This document shows positions 19,956 through 29,350 of a stretch of DNA of 64,000 bases, in pieces (the stretch's first letter is position 1; every line of letters starts with the position of its first letter). The DNA is from Acinetobacter rudis (GTDB lineage: Bacteria > Pseudomonadota > Gammaproteobacteria > Pseudomonadales > Moraxellaceae), in NCBI RefSeq assembly GCF_031157835.1, contig NZ_JAVIDR010000001.1:1-64000 (forward strand), given 5' to 3'. Below the pieces are notes generated by a model, which was not told the DNA's origin, ran no database searches, and saw nothing but the letters and a program-made list of their open reading frames with translations. The translations under genes were made by a program, and so were the position numbers.

Positions 19956-21398
19956 TTAAATCTTTAACTGTCTCTCATACTGCATCGTTTTTAATCGATC
20001 ATCAATTTTTGCACTCATTGCTTGATTATCTTTACTCAAGCGTTGAGCATGAAGCAGTGACTTAATTGCACTTTCTTCTAAACCAGACCAATATTCAGCC
20101 TCTGCACGATAACGCAATACATTAATTGCGCGCATTGGATTTTCCTGATCAATATTGGCTGCTTGCTGCATTAATTTCCACGCAATAATATCATTGTCAC
20201 TTTTGCGTATAAATGGATTCACCAAACGCTCAGCTGCAGTCGCTTTTCCTTGTCGAATATAAACTTCTGCCAATTTAAAATTCAATGCTCGATTTTCGGG
20301 AATAACGCGCTGTCTTGCTAATACCGTTTTTTCAGCCTCATCGAGTTTGTTTTGTCCCAAATAAATATCAGTTTGCAGTAATACAACTAAGTTATGTTGC
20401 GCATTGATTAATTTAGCACGATCAACTTGTTGTTGTGCCAGCTTATAATCACCTTGCTTTAAATAAAAACGTGCAAGCGCCAATGTACCAGCAAAATTAT
20501 TTTGTTTGGCTAATATCTGTAATTGAGTTTCTGCTGCCTGACCACTCATAACAGCGGTATACCATTTAATGACTTCAAATTCACCCAACTGATTACTATA
20601 AGGAACTTTTGGCATTTGGTTAGCACGTAAACGTGCCTCACTCATACGCTCAGTTGTCAATGGATGTGTAAGCCAAAAATCAGGTAAAAAGCTTACTCGA
20701 CTGGTAGCACGGTTCATTGTCTCAAAAAAATCAGCCATCGCTTGTGGGTTATAACCTGCCCCACCCATAAAGTTCATACCAATACGATCTGCTTCTCGCT
20801 CTTGATTACGACTATAATTGAGCTGTCGATCCATCAGAGCTGCCTGAGTACCCATCATCACAGCACCACCGACATCACCATCTGATTTTGCAGCCAAAGC
20901 AGCACCAGCAATTAATCCTGCCAATGCCAATAAACCTTGCCCTTTAAATGCTTCTTGTGAGCGACTGTAATGGCGCTGCTTAACATGTGCAATCTCATGT
21001 GCCATTACTCCTACTATTTCATCCATATTACGAGCAGAAGTCACTAGTCCAGTATTTAAAGCAAAAAGTCCACCAGGTACAGCAAAAGCATTGATCTGTG
21101 AATCATTCACCACTACAAGTGCAATGGGTTTCCCCAGCTCTGCTTGGCTCAATAAATTGGAAAATACCAGCATGAATTGATCCTCTAGCCACGGATCACG
21201 CAATATTGGCATTTGTCGTTGTACTTGACGAAAAACCTTTTCACCAATCATTTTTTCTTTTTGTTGATCAATTAAACCGACACCCCCACTAATATCTGGA
21301 ATCTCCAATTGAGGTGCACTATTATTTTGAGTAAAAATTTGAGCTGAATGTGCAGAAGTAGTAAAACACAATGCTATGCTGAGTATAGTTTTCTTCAA
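19956..21398 (-). CDS. bepA: M48-family periplasmic metalloprotease with TPR repeats (BepA-like)
   Basis: About 480 residues. The signal peptide MKKTILSIALCFTTSAHSA is read from TTG 21398; a GTG at 21428 would add ten residues. The zinc-protease domain holds the intact motif HEIAHVKQRH and the third ligand in NQEREADRIG. The C-terminal half is TPR-like helical repeats (QQQVDRAKLINAQHN, EAEKTVLARQ and others). BepA proteases survey outer-membrane protein assembly at the BAM complex and degrade stalled LptD. That role is assumed from domain order. It converges on yqeY with only 3 bp between stops. Confidence 0.85.
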   Translation of the reverse strand: MKKTILSIALCFTTSAHSAQIFTQNNSAPQLEIPDISGGVGLIDQQKEKMIGEKVFRQVQRQMPILRDPWLEDQFMLVFSNLLSQAELGKPIALVVVNDSQINAFAVPGGLFALNTGLVTSARNMDEIVGVMAHEIAHVKQRHYSRSQEAFKGQGLLALAGLIAGAALAAKSDGDVGGAVMMGTQAALMDRQLNYSRNQEREADRIGMNFMGGAGYNPQAMADFFETMNRATSRVSFLPDFWLTHPLTTERMSEARLRANQMPKVPYSNQLGEFEVIKWYTAVMSGQAAETQLQILAKQNNFAGTLALARFYLKQGDYKLAQQQVDRAKLINAQHNLVVLLQTDIYLGQNKLDEAEKTVLARQRVIPENRALNFKLAEVYIRQGKATAAERLVNPFIRKSDNDIIAWKLMQQAANIDQENPMRAINVLRYRAEAEYWSGLEESAIKSLLHAQRLSKDNQAMSAKIDDRLKTMQYERQLKI

Positions 21399-21554
21399 GT
21401 CATACACTCTAAAACGAACTGTATTCACTATACCATTGAAAATGAAATCAGTTACACAGAAACAATGTTCTATAATGTAATTAATATCAACATATTAGGA
21501 TTAAGCTGAACGACAATAATGCACCATTCAATCGCATTATGAATATCGTTTTTA

Positions 21555-21618
21555 GCACTTAGTATCCTCCACCTAAAACAGGAGTAATTCCTACCCTTAG
21601 ACACTCCTGTCAAAGTGC
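21555..21618. ncRNA. Candidate structured RNA element (nested hairpin)
   Basis: An outer perfect stem (gcactt 21555-21560 with aagtgc 21613-21618) encloses an inner perfect 8-bp stem (acaggagt 21578-21585 with actcctgt 21603-21610). It lies in the 300-bp gap between two minus-strand genes. On the minus strand it would be in the leader of the bepA-like gene; on the plus strand it would be a free RNA. No known family was recognised. Tentative. Confidence 0.3.
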
Positions 21619-21699
21619 AAGCATGTTCTTAGTAGCGTTAAATCACCTTAATTTAAACTTCCACAATCCCATACTCGTATTGGCAAGCTTGTTCTTCTT

Positions 21700-22668
21700 T
21701 CAGAGTGACTGGCTATTTACCAAATAGCGAGGTTGATGACCTGCCAATGCATCAACCAATTGCTGATAGGCTAGCTCAGCCATCTTTTTACGTGTCTGTG
21801 CTGTCGCAGAACCCACATGGGGCAAAGTCACAATATAATCCAAATCAAATAGATCACTCTGTTTTAATGGCTCATGTCGATAAACATCAAGACCCGCTGC
21901 AAAAATAGTTCGCTGCAAAATAGCATCTCGCAATGCAGTCTCATCCAATACTGACCCACGTGAAATATTCACTAAAACTGCATGTTTTTGCATTTGAGCC
22001 AAAGCAGCTGCATCTATTAATTGATTAGAATCAGCATTTAAATCAACAGCTAACACCACAAAATCAGACTGTTGCAACAATTCATTTAAACTACAATAAC
22101 GCGCATTTAAAGCTGCTGCACGTTCAGGGCGTTGTTGACGGCCATGATATAAAATATTCATATTGAAACCATGAAATGCACGACGTGCAATTGCCTGACC
22201 AATATTACCTAAGCCCACAACACCTAAGGTACGACCAAAAATTTCTTGTCCAAACTGGTCAGAACCAACTGTACGTTGCCAGTGGCCTTGTTTAGTCCAC
22301 TTATCTAACCGTGTTACTTGTTTTGCTGCACTCATTAAAAGTGTAAATGCTAAATCTGCTGTGGTTTCAGTTAAAACATGTGGTGTATGTGCTAACCAGA
22401 TGCCTTGTTTACTGAGGTAATCTACATCATAGTTATCATAGCCCACACTAACAGAAGAAATTACTTTTAAATGTTTTGCAGATTGAAGATGACTTGCATT
22501 TAGTACTCGTCCAGCGCCAATCATGCCATCCGCATCCACAACTGCTTCCTGAATTTGTGCTTGCACATCTCCTAATTTAGGATTAATTACAACCACATCA
22601 TAATCTTGTTGTAAGCGTTGTAAAATTTCAGCATCAATTTGACTAAACACAACTACTTTCTGTTTCAT
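21700..22668 (-). CDS. D-2-hydroxyacid dehydrogenase (GhrB/2-ketogluconate reductase-like)
   Basis: A 322-residue NAD(P)-dependent dehydrogenase. The nucleotide-binding motif GVVGLGNIGQAIARRA lies at about 150-165. The catalytic triad context is NISRGSVLDE (Arg), EPLKQSD (Glu) and LPHVGSAT (His). It is closest in style to GhrB-type glyoxylate/hydroxypyruvate and 2-ketogluconate reductases; the substrate cannot be decided from sequence. ATG 22668 has GGGAA about 7 bp upstream and is preferred over the adjoining GTG. Confidence 0.88.
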   Translation of the reverse strand: MKQKVVVFSQIDAEILQRLQQDYDVVVINPKLGDVQAQIQEAVVDADGMIGAGRVLNASHLQSAKHLKVISSVSVGYDNYDVDYLSKQGIWLAHTPHVLTETTADLAFTLLMSAAKQVTRLDKWTKQGHWQRTVGSDQFGQEIFGRTLGVVGLGNIGQAIARRAFHGFNMNILYHGRQQRPERAAALNARYCSLNELLQQSDFVVLAVDLNADSNQLIDAAALAQMQKHAVLVNISRGSVLDETALRDAILQRTIFAAGLDVYRHEPLKQSDLFDLDYIVTLPHVGSATAQTRKKMAELAYQQLVDALAGHQPRYLVNSQSL

Positions 22669-22808
22669 CACTTTTCCCTGTACTTTTAAATCATTATTGT
22701 TTCAAATACCAACATACCGCAAAATACACTGCTTGCAAGCCAAAATAAAATATCTAATTATTCAATAGAATAGAATCAAAGCACTAAGGATAATGCCATT
22801 TAAGGAAA

Positions 22809-23480
22809 TCAATTTCCCTGCATCACATGCCAAAGTTTTCGTTTCAGTAAAGGCTGATCTAACATTTCTTGCAGACTTGGCATTATTAGAAGTTGTTTAC
22901 TTAGCGTGATAGGAAGCTGCCCTAAAGCAACAATGCTTTGTTCTTGCTGCAATGCTGCTAAAAAGCCAGCAACATAAGCACTAACACCTCGGCCATCTTG
23001 CAAATGCACTAGCGCAAAAGGCCATTTTAATTGATAACTTTGACCTGATTGCGAAGCCTGAATATTAGATAACAACGTCTGTTGCTCAGCATTCAATTGT
23101 GTACTATCCAGAACTAAAATATGCCGTGCAAACACCACTGCCTGCAACTCAAATGCCTCTACAACAAGCTGTTCATCCTCAACAACCAATACTTGTTCTA
23201 ATTCGAGCGAAGTTTCTGGCACGTCCTTTACAACATTCGGACTTGGAACTACTTTTTCTGGTTCAGAAATAACATGCTTTGCATTTAAATCACGGTGCTC
23301 TACAACTTGTTGCAAATTCGGTAAGTTTATAGCAATAGAAGAATGATGTTGATCAACCACGGAATCGCGATAAAGTACATTTTCTATAGTTTTTAGATGA
23401 GATTGATCTTTAGCTACCCATAGGTCAATTCCCATGTATGCCAACATCTGTCGTTGTTGCGCTAAAGCATGTACATCCAT
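22809..23480 (-). CDS. Possible DNA polymerase III psi-subunit-like protein
   Basis: A 223-residue protein. Its start (LAQQRQMLAYMGIDLWVAKD) resembles the HolD (psi) N-terminus, which in E. coli has R-x-W-x-L-x-x-L-G-I-x-x-W and binds the chi subunit. The C-terminal block (QLLIMPSLQEMLDQPLLKRK) could match the end of psi. A low-complexity Glu/Val linker separates them (about 75-125), making it longer than the usual ~140 residues. If correct it is a clamp-loader accessory that links to SSB through chi. The identification is tentative; the gene itself is well supported. Confidence 0.45.
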   Translation of the reverse strand: MDVHALAQQRQMLAYMGIDLWVAKDQSHLKTIENVLYRDSVVDQHHSSIAINLPNLQQVVEHRDLNAKHVISEPEKVVPSPNVVKDVPETSLELEQVLVVEDEQLVVEAFELQAVVFARHILVLDSTQLNAEQQTLLSNIQASQSGQSYQLKWPFALVHLQDGRGVSAYVAGFLAALQQEQSIVALGQLPITLSKQLLIMPSLQEMLDQPLLKRKLWHVMQGN

Positions 23481-23613
23481 AAAAAATCAACACCCTACCA
23501 ATAATTAAAACGTCTTCTTAAAACCCAGCTATTCTAACCTGAGTTGGACTGAATTACTCATGCTAATCTAGATAGACGTTTTTTTAATATTCGACTAATT
23601 CACTGCAATCAAA

Positions 23614-25503
23614 TTATATAATCATCATACTATTTTTCTTTTGCATCTCTTCAACAATTTGACGATGCTCAAAACCCAATCGCCAATACAGTAGTGCCAA
23701 TACATCAAGCTCATCTTGAGTAATGATACGATCATTCCACAAACAAATTTCAGCAACACCTAATATACTCAGTCGATCACGCAACAATAGTCCACTTATA
23801 TCATTTAAGATTTCACCTAAATCTATAGGCTCATCAGAAATAACCTCATAAAGTTCCAGTTCTTCCTCGTTCAATACTTTTTTTAATATGCGTTCACGCA
23901 CATCCATTTGATTCGCACTATTAATTTGTTGAACGTGTAACAAAGCATCAATTAATCTTACAATCTGAGGCTTCACATTTTCCAATGAGGTCGGTGTATG
24001 CATAGGTAGTAAATTTAACTGTGCCTTCACGCGCTCCAACAACAAAGCATCCAATAAACCAATTTCACCATCTTCTTGAATAATTTTAGCCAGTTTAGTC
24101 AAAAATTGGCGCGAGATTGTGGCTGGAATATTTCCCAATCTCTCACATGCATCATGAAAAATTTGAATATGTAATCGACCATCTATATTGAGTAAAGCAT
24201 CAATAATTGCTCTACTCACTTCAGCACCAACGGGTATAAATTCACGATACTGCCGAATCATTAAAATTGCGACCATCAACTCTCTTGAACCGCTTGAGGT
24301 CTGGAGCGCTCGTATAATGAGTTCTGGACGCTGCATTTGTTTACGAATATCGCTATTTAAAGGTTTGATTGCATCTTTAATAGCAAAACTAATTGGTGAT
24401 AAACGCAGTAATGGTAAAGGTTGTGGTGCCAACCAAGGGTTATAGCTTTCCCCACTACTTTCATCTAAAACATGCATTAAACTTAACCATGTTTTACTAC
24501 TAATTTTAGTCAAATTTTCTAGCTGTAAATCTTGTAATAACGTGGGATTCAGCTCATACAAACGTGCTTCAATACTTGGATGAATATTCAACCAGCTTTG
24601 CGGACCCAAAGAGTTTGCAAAACACATATGGGCAATTGCCTCAGAATACTCGCTATGGATTTGAGAACCCGCATGGTGTACATAAATTCTTAATAGCGTT
24701 TGAATATTAGCTTGATGTGATGATAATTGTTTTGTTTGATAGTCATTATCAAAGGTTCGCCCACGCAAAGTTAAGTACTTAATAAGACGAGTATTTAAGA
24801 CTCCCATACTACCTGTCAACCAAATCAAACCACCAACAACAACGAAAGCAGTCTCAAACTTATGACGCGAATGTGCTGAAGCCTGTTTAAAACCCTGTTT
24901 TGCAATCTTGCTTCCCCACTGACTAAAACTGGTTAATCCACTATATAAAATTTTTAGTCGGGTATTTTCCGTTGCCTCTCCAGTTAAAATCTGATTAAAC
25001 TCATGCGCGAGAAGTCCATATAATTCTGTTTCATCTAAATTTTGTAATGCACCCCAAGTCAGAATTATGACTGTATTTTTAGTATAAAACCCCGCAGTTA
25101 ATGCATTTACTCCAATTTCATCAGGCAAGACATAAACAGCAGGAACTTCAATAAAAAAACGTTGCGCCAAACGTTCCACCAACTCTAAAGCTGTATGCTC
25201 TTCGGGTGTACTTTCTAATTTATTCAAGCGACGAGCACGTAATTGTTTAGCTAAAGAATGTCCACCAGCACGAAAGACATAAAGCTCATAGAGTACAGAC
25301 CAACCAATAATCGAGATTAATAACACCAATAAGTAAGGGCTTAAACTGTGCCATAAAATATTTTGGCTTTGATCAAAATAATAGACCAACAAACCCAAAA
25401 TAGTATTTAAAATAAAAATCGTCAGTAACATGGCCAGCAAACTCATACTGACTGACCAAAAAATTTTCTTATGATTTTTTAGATAATAACCCACATTTTT
25501 CAA
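23614..25503 (-). CDS. M48-like membrane protein with degenerate zinc motif
   Basis: A 629-residue protein. Two membrane helices lie at about 14-42 and 52-75. A domain aligned to M48 peptidases follows (VYVLPDEIGVNALTAGF, then LLAHEFNQILTGE). Where the family has H-E-x-x-H this protein has H167-E-F-N-Q171, and the downstream E-x-x-x-D motif is also lost (TFDNDYQ). It is probably not an active protease. The C-terminal 300 residues are helical and may hold a TerB-like segment (ICLWNDRIITQDELDVLALL). The start is TTG 25503; GTG 25494 is the alternative. Function is unknown. Confidence 0.7.
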   Translation of the reverse strand: MKNVGYYLKNHKKIFWSVSMSLLAMLLTIFILNTILGLLVYYFDQSQNILWHSLSPYLLVLLISIIGWSVLYELYVFRAGGHSLAKQLRARRLNKLESTPEEHTALELVERLAQRFFIEVPAVYVLPDEIGVNALTAGFYTKNTVIILTWGALQNLDETELYGLLAHEFNQILTGEATENTRLKILYSGLTSFSQWGSKIAKQGFKQASAHSRHKFETAFVVVGGLIWLTGSMGVLNTRLIKYLTLRGRTFDNDYQTKQLSSHQANIQTLLRIYVHHAGSQIHSEYSEAIAHMCFANSLGPQSWLNIHPSIEARLYELNPTLLQDLQLENLTKISSKTWLSLMHVLDESSGESYNPWLAPQPLPLLRLSPISFAIKDAIKPLNSDIRKQMQRPELIIRALQTSSGSRELMVAILMIRQYREFIPVGAEVSRAIIDALLNIDGRLHIQIFHDACERLGNIPATISRQFLTKLAKIIQEDGEIGLLDALLLERVKAQLNLLPMHTPTSLENVKPQIVRLIDALLHVQQINSANQMDVRERILKKVLNEEELELYEVISDEPIDLGEILNDISGLLLRDRLSILGVAEICLWNDRIITQDELDVLALLYWRLGFEHRQIVEEMQKKNSMMII

Positions 25504-25543
25504 TGTAAAGCGCCCCTATTATTTCTGCTCCCTATCATAAATG

Positions 25544-25570
25544 AAAAAAGTGGGAACAACCCACTTTTTT
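25544..25570 (-). terminator. Terminator of the pyrD-cvpA-purF cluster
   Basis: A perfect 11-bp stem (aaaaaagtggg/cccacttttttt type) with a 5-nt loop and T-run on the minus strand, 40 bp after the purF stop. Confidence 0.88.
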
Positions 25571-25609
25571 CATTTTGCTTGCAACAATATAAAATTAAGC
25601 CAATTTAAC

Positions 25610-27151
25610 TCAAGATTCTTTAATCCCAGTCAAATCAACTGATGCCGCATCAATATTCACATCAATATAACCATCTTTGTCTTTTTTAGCCGAATCACTG
25701 CGACTTTTTTCCAAGCGATCTAGATAGTCTACATCAATATCACCTGTCACATAGATACCATCAAATACAGAACAATCAAACTCAGTGACCGTAGGTACTT
25801 TATCAGTACGAACCGCATTTTTAAGATCTTCAAGGTCTTGGAATATAAGACGATCCGCCTCAATGATATCGCGAATTTCTTCTACGTTACGGTTTGATGC
25901 AATAAGCTCAGCTTTCGCTGGCATATCAATACCATAAACGTTTGGATATTTCACCATTGGTGCAGCAGATGCAAAAAATACTTTTTTCGCACCAGCATCT
26001 CGTGCCATTTGAATAATTTCATTACACGTTGTACCACGTACAATCGAATCATCTACCAAAAGTACATTCTTACCTTTGAACTCAAGTTCAACAGGGTTCA
26101 ACTTTTGACGAACTGATTTTTTACGTTGCTGTTGACCAGGCATAATAAAGGTTCGACCAATATATCGATTCTTCATGAAGCCTTCACGGAATTTAATTCC
26201 CAACGTATTAGCCAACTCCAATGCAGAAGTTCGACTTGTATCTGGAATTGGAATCACAACATCGATTTCGTGTTGTTCACCCCATTCAGCCAATATTTTA
26301 TGTGCTAATTTCTCACCCATTTTTAAGCGAGCTTTATACACAGAAATACCGTCTATTGTTGCATCTGGACGAGCAAAATATACATATTCAAAAATACATG
26401 GGCGATAACGAGATTCAGCTGCGCATTGCTGGCTGAATAGTTCACCATCTGCATTAATATAAATTGCTTCACCTGGTGCAATATCACGCTCAACTTTAAA
26501 ACCAAGTGCTGTAATTGCAACAGATTCTGAGGCGATAATATATTCTGTTTGGCCCGTTTCAGTTTGGCGAGAACCATAAACCAATGGACGAATACCATTC
26601 GGATCTCGAAAACCTACCAAACCATGACCTGTAATCATTGCAACTACACCATAAGCACCTTTACAACGCTCATGTACACGACCAACCGTATGGAAGATAT
26701 CTTCAGGTTGTGGGTGTAAAGTGGCACGCTTTTGTAGTTCATGTGCAAAAACGTTGAGTAATACTTCTGAATCAGAGTCAGTATTCATGTGTCGAAGATC
26801 AGAACTAAATAAATCTTCGTGGATTTCCGCTGCATTGGTCAAGTTACCATTGTGCGCCAAGGTAATACCATAAGGAGAGTTCACATAAAATGGCTGCGCT
26901 TCGGCACTGCTTGATGAACCTGCTGTCGGATAACGCACATGGCCAATACCATAGTTGCCAAGTAATGCGCGCATATGACGAGTATGAAATACATCACGCA
27001 CCATACCATTATCTTTACGCAAAAATAATCTGCCATTGTGACAAGTTACAATGCCGGCTGCATCCTGTCCCCGATGTTGTAACATCGTTAAAGCATCAAA
27101 TAACATTTGGTTGACAGGTGATTTACCTGCTATACCAACGACTCCACACAT
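25610..27151 (-). CDS. purF: Amidophosphoribosyltransferase PurF
   Basis: A 513-residue enzyme for the first committed step of purine synthesis: PRPP plus glutamine to 5-phosphoribosylamine. The N-terminal Ntn glutaminase domain begins MCGVVGIAG, so Cys2 is the nucleophile once Met is removed. The PRPP-binding motif [15 protein letters not shown] lies at about 365-379. The tail from about 470 is acidic and charged. It lies 24 bp downstream of cvpA, the standard gammaproteobacterial cvpA-purF pair. Confidence 0.97.
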   Translation of the reverse strand: MCGVVGIAGKSPVNQMLFDALTMLQHRGQDAAGIVTCHNGRLFLRKDNGMVRDVFHTRHMRALLGNYGIGHVRYPTAGSSSSAEAQPFYVNSPYGITLAHNGNLTNAAEIHEDLFSSDLRHMNTDSDSEVLLNVFAHELQKRATLHPQPEDIFHTVGRVHERCKGAYGVVAMITGHGLVGFRDPNGIRPLVYGSRQTETGQTEYIIASESVAITALGFKVERDIAPGEAIYINADGELFSQQCAAESRYRPCIFEYVYFARPDATIDGISVYKARLKMGEKLAHKILAEWGEQHEIDVVIPIPDTSRTSALELANTLGIKFREGFMKNRYIGRTFIMPGQQQRKKSVRQKLNPVELEFKGKNVLLVDDSIVRGTTCNEIIQMARDAGAKKVFFASAAPMVKYPNVYGIDMPAKAELIASNRNVEEIRDIIEADRLIFQDLEDLKNAVRTDKVPTVTEFDCSVFDGIYVTGDIDVDYLDRLEKSRSDSAKKDKDGYIDVNIDAASVDLTGIKES

Positions 27152-27175
27152 AGCTACCTCGCAGACCAGCTCGGA

Positions 27176-27763
27176 TTAATAAAACGGATTTTTTGTGCCA
27201 TTATTCGTCTGTTCTGTAGCTTGTACAGTTGTATCAGTACGATTACGGTCACTTTCGGTATTTGATGACGCAGGCTTAATTTCATTCAAAGCCTGATTCG
27301 CTACATTCTTACTCAATTCTGTTGCCAATGGTGCATATGGCAATAAACTTTGTACCAGCTTAGACTGTCTCCAGTAAGGTGAACTTTCGACCCAAGGCCC
27401 TAAACCTTGCATCGTGATCAGTACGATAAGCAACCCTTTAACCCCACCAAACAGACCTCCTGCTAGGCGGTTTAGCGGTCCAAGCTTTAAAGTTTTCAAT
27501 AAACTATCTAGAAAAGTACTCAGAATCCAAGATAACACGACAACGAACAAAATAATCACAGCAAAAGCCGCAATTTTTTGTACGACAGGATCCATACTCA
27601 AAACTGACATTGCAGGTGCTACGGTTACTGCATATTTAGCAGCTAAAATGAGTGCCAAGACCCACCCCAGCAAATTTGCTAAAGCCTTAACAAATCCTTG
27701 GCGCAAACCGTTTAGCCCTCCCATGAGCAAAATCAGTAATATGGCGATATCTAATCCATTCAT
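27176..27763 (-). CDS. cvpA: CvpA family protein
   Basis: A 195-residue inner-membrane protein with four hydrophobic segments in the first ~125 residues (LDIAILLILLMGGLNGLRQG, ALANLLGWVLALILA and others) and a polar Thr/Asn-rich tail. CvpA is linked to colicin V production and envelope or purine-related phenotypes; its biochemical role is unknown. ATG 27763 is preferred to an in-frame TTG 6 bp upstream. It sits 6 bp after pyrD and 24 bp before purF. Confidence 0.9.
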   Translation of the reverse strand: MNGLDIAILLILLMGGLNGLRQGFVKALANLLGWVLALILAAKYAVTVAPAMSVLSMDPVVQKIAAFAVIILFVVVLSWILSTFLDSLLKTLKLGPLNRLAGGLFGGVKGLLIVLITMQGLGPWVESSPYWRQSKLVQSLLPYAPLATELSKNVANQALNEIKPASSNTESDRNRTDTTVQATEQTNNGTKNPFY

Positions 27764-27769
27764 AGGCAA

Positions 27770-28777
27770 TTAGTGGGCCAATGCTTCAGCACATTCCTTA
27801 ACCAACTCAGGACCAGTATAAATTAAACCACTATATAACTGTACTAACTGTGCACCAGCTTGTTGCTTCGCCACTGCATGTTCAGCAGCAACAATGCCTC
27901 CAACACCAATTAAAGCAACTTTACCTTTTAAACGTGGCGCAAATGCTTTAAGACAAGCTGTGCTCTTTTCAAAAACAGGTGCACCAGATAAACCACCTGC
28001 TTCATCAGCGTGTGGCTGACCTTCAACACCCTCTCGAGATAAAGTTGTATTTGTAACAATTAGGCCATCGATCTTAAATTGAATCAACTGTGAAGCAATA
28101 AAATCAATATCTGTAGCGCTTAGGTCTGGTGCAACTTTAAGCACCATTGGGACATAATGCTGATATTGCTCTGCCAATTCCAATTGTTTTGCTTTTAGGC
28201 TCTCAAGCAATTCAGTCAATGCATGACCACTTTGTAAACTACGTAAGTTCTTAGTATTTGGAGAAGAGATATTAACGGTTACATATGAGGCGTAGTTATA
28301 AACTTTTTCAAGACAAATCAAATAGTCTGAAGTCGCATTTTCTACTGGAGTATCGGCATTTTTGCCAATATTAATACCCAAGACCCCTTTAAATTTTGCA
28401 GCCTTAACATTTGCAACAAGTTGATCTACACCATCATTATTAAATCCCATACGGTTAATAATGGCTTTTGACTGCGCTAAACGAAATAGTCTTGGCTTTT
28501 CATTCCCAGATTGTGGGCGAGGAGTCACTGTACCCACTTCAATAAACCCGAAGCCCATACCTGAAAGTGCATCAATGTATGCACCATTTTTATCTAGACC
28601 TGCTGCAAGACCTACAGGGTTTGGAAATTCAATTCCCATACAACTCACTGGATTGGCTGCAATCTTCTGTTGCATCATGCCCATTTTATGTGCAGTTTTC
28701 AGCATCGATAAGCTGAGCTCATGTGCACGCTCTGGGTCCATAGAAAACAATAACGGGCGAGCGAGAGAATACAACAT
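27770..28777 (-). CDS. pyrD: Dihydroorotate dehydrogenase (quinone) PyrD
   Basis: A 335-residue class 2 enzyme that oxidises dihydroorotate to orotate with membrane quinone. The N-terminal amphipathic helix [19 protein letters not shown] is the membrane/quinone tunnel segment. FMN-binding stretches are [25 protein letters not shown] (catalytic Ser within) and IGVGGI near the C-terminus. It leads the pyrD-cvpA-purF cluster, coupling pyrimidine and purine genes. Confidence 0.96.
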   Translation of the reverse strand: MLYSLARPLLFSMDPERAHELSLSMLKTAHKMGMMQQKIAANPVSCMGIEFPNPVGLAAGLDKNGAYIDALSGMGFGFIEVGTVTPRPQSGNEKPRLFRLAQSKAIINRMGFNNDGVDQLVANVKAAKFKGVLGINIGKNADTPVENATSDYLICLEKVYNYASYVTVNISSPNTKNLRSLQSGHALTELLESLKAKQLELAEQYQHYVPMVLKVAPDLSATDIDFIASQLIQFKIDGLIVTNTTLSREGVEGQPHADEAGGLSGAPVFEKSTACLKAFAPRLKGKVALIGVGGIVAAEHAVAKQQAGAQLVQLYSGLIYTGPELVKECAEALAH

Positions 28778-28867
28778 ATTTTTGTCTGTCTACTGCTTTA
28801 AAGTCGCCAATAGTATAGTCATAGCCCCCAAAAAACGCCATGCTTACACAAGGTTTATTTTAAAGAC

Positions 28868-29350
28868 TTAATGAATCACTGCTGTTAATTTGATCTGACT
28901 CTCCTGCTTTTGCATATCTAACTGATCGACACTCACTCCCATTTGTGCAATCTGCGTTAAAAAATTAGCTAAAACAGCATAGTTTTCATGTTGTGCCGTT
29001 AACTGAAAAGCACGCTCACCTTGCTGTTGAGTGGCAACCGAAAGTCCTTGTTGTTGAGCAACACGTTGTACCTTATCTGTTGTACTTAATGCCAAATCAT
29101 CTGCAGGTTTCATACTTTCCACATTGCTTTGCATCCAAACCATGGTTTCTTTTAGTTCGACCAAACGCTTATTTTGATTTTCTGCAGCTAAATGCATATA
29201 CCACAGTGCAGAACCTATTGAAGCAACAATGATTACAATACCTGCTACAATCACCATAATTCGCTCACGAACTGTGAGTCGATCTAAATACTCATTAATA
29301 CGATCAAACATCTGATCAATTTTGTTTTGAATAGCACTGAAGTCTTTCAT
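28868..29350 (-). CDS. gspM: Type II secretion inner-membrane protein GspM
   Basis: A 160-residue bitopic protein. A cytoplasmic N-terminus is followed by one membrane helix (IMVIVAGIVIIVASIGSALW, about 31-50) and a periplasmic ferredoxin-like domain. GspM stabilises GspL in the inner-membrane assembly platform of the type II secretion system. The ATG overlaps the gspL stop by one base (TAATG), so translation is probably coupled. No other platform genes are adjacent. Confidence 0.85.
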   Translation of the reverse strand: MKDFSAIQNKIDQMFDRINEYLDRLTVRERIMVIVAGIVIIVASIGSALWYMHLAAENQNKRLVELKETMVWMQSNVESMKPADDLALSTTDKVQRVAQQQGLSVATQQQGERAFQLTAQHENYAVLANFLTQIAQMGVSVDQLDMQKQESQIKLTAVIH

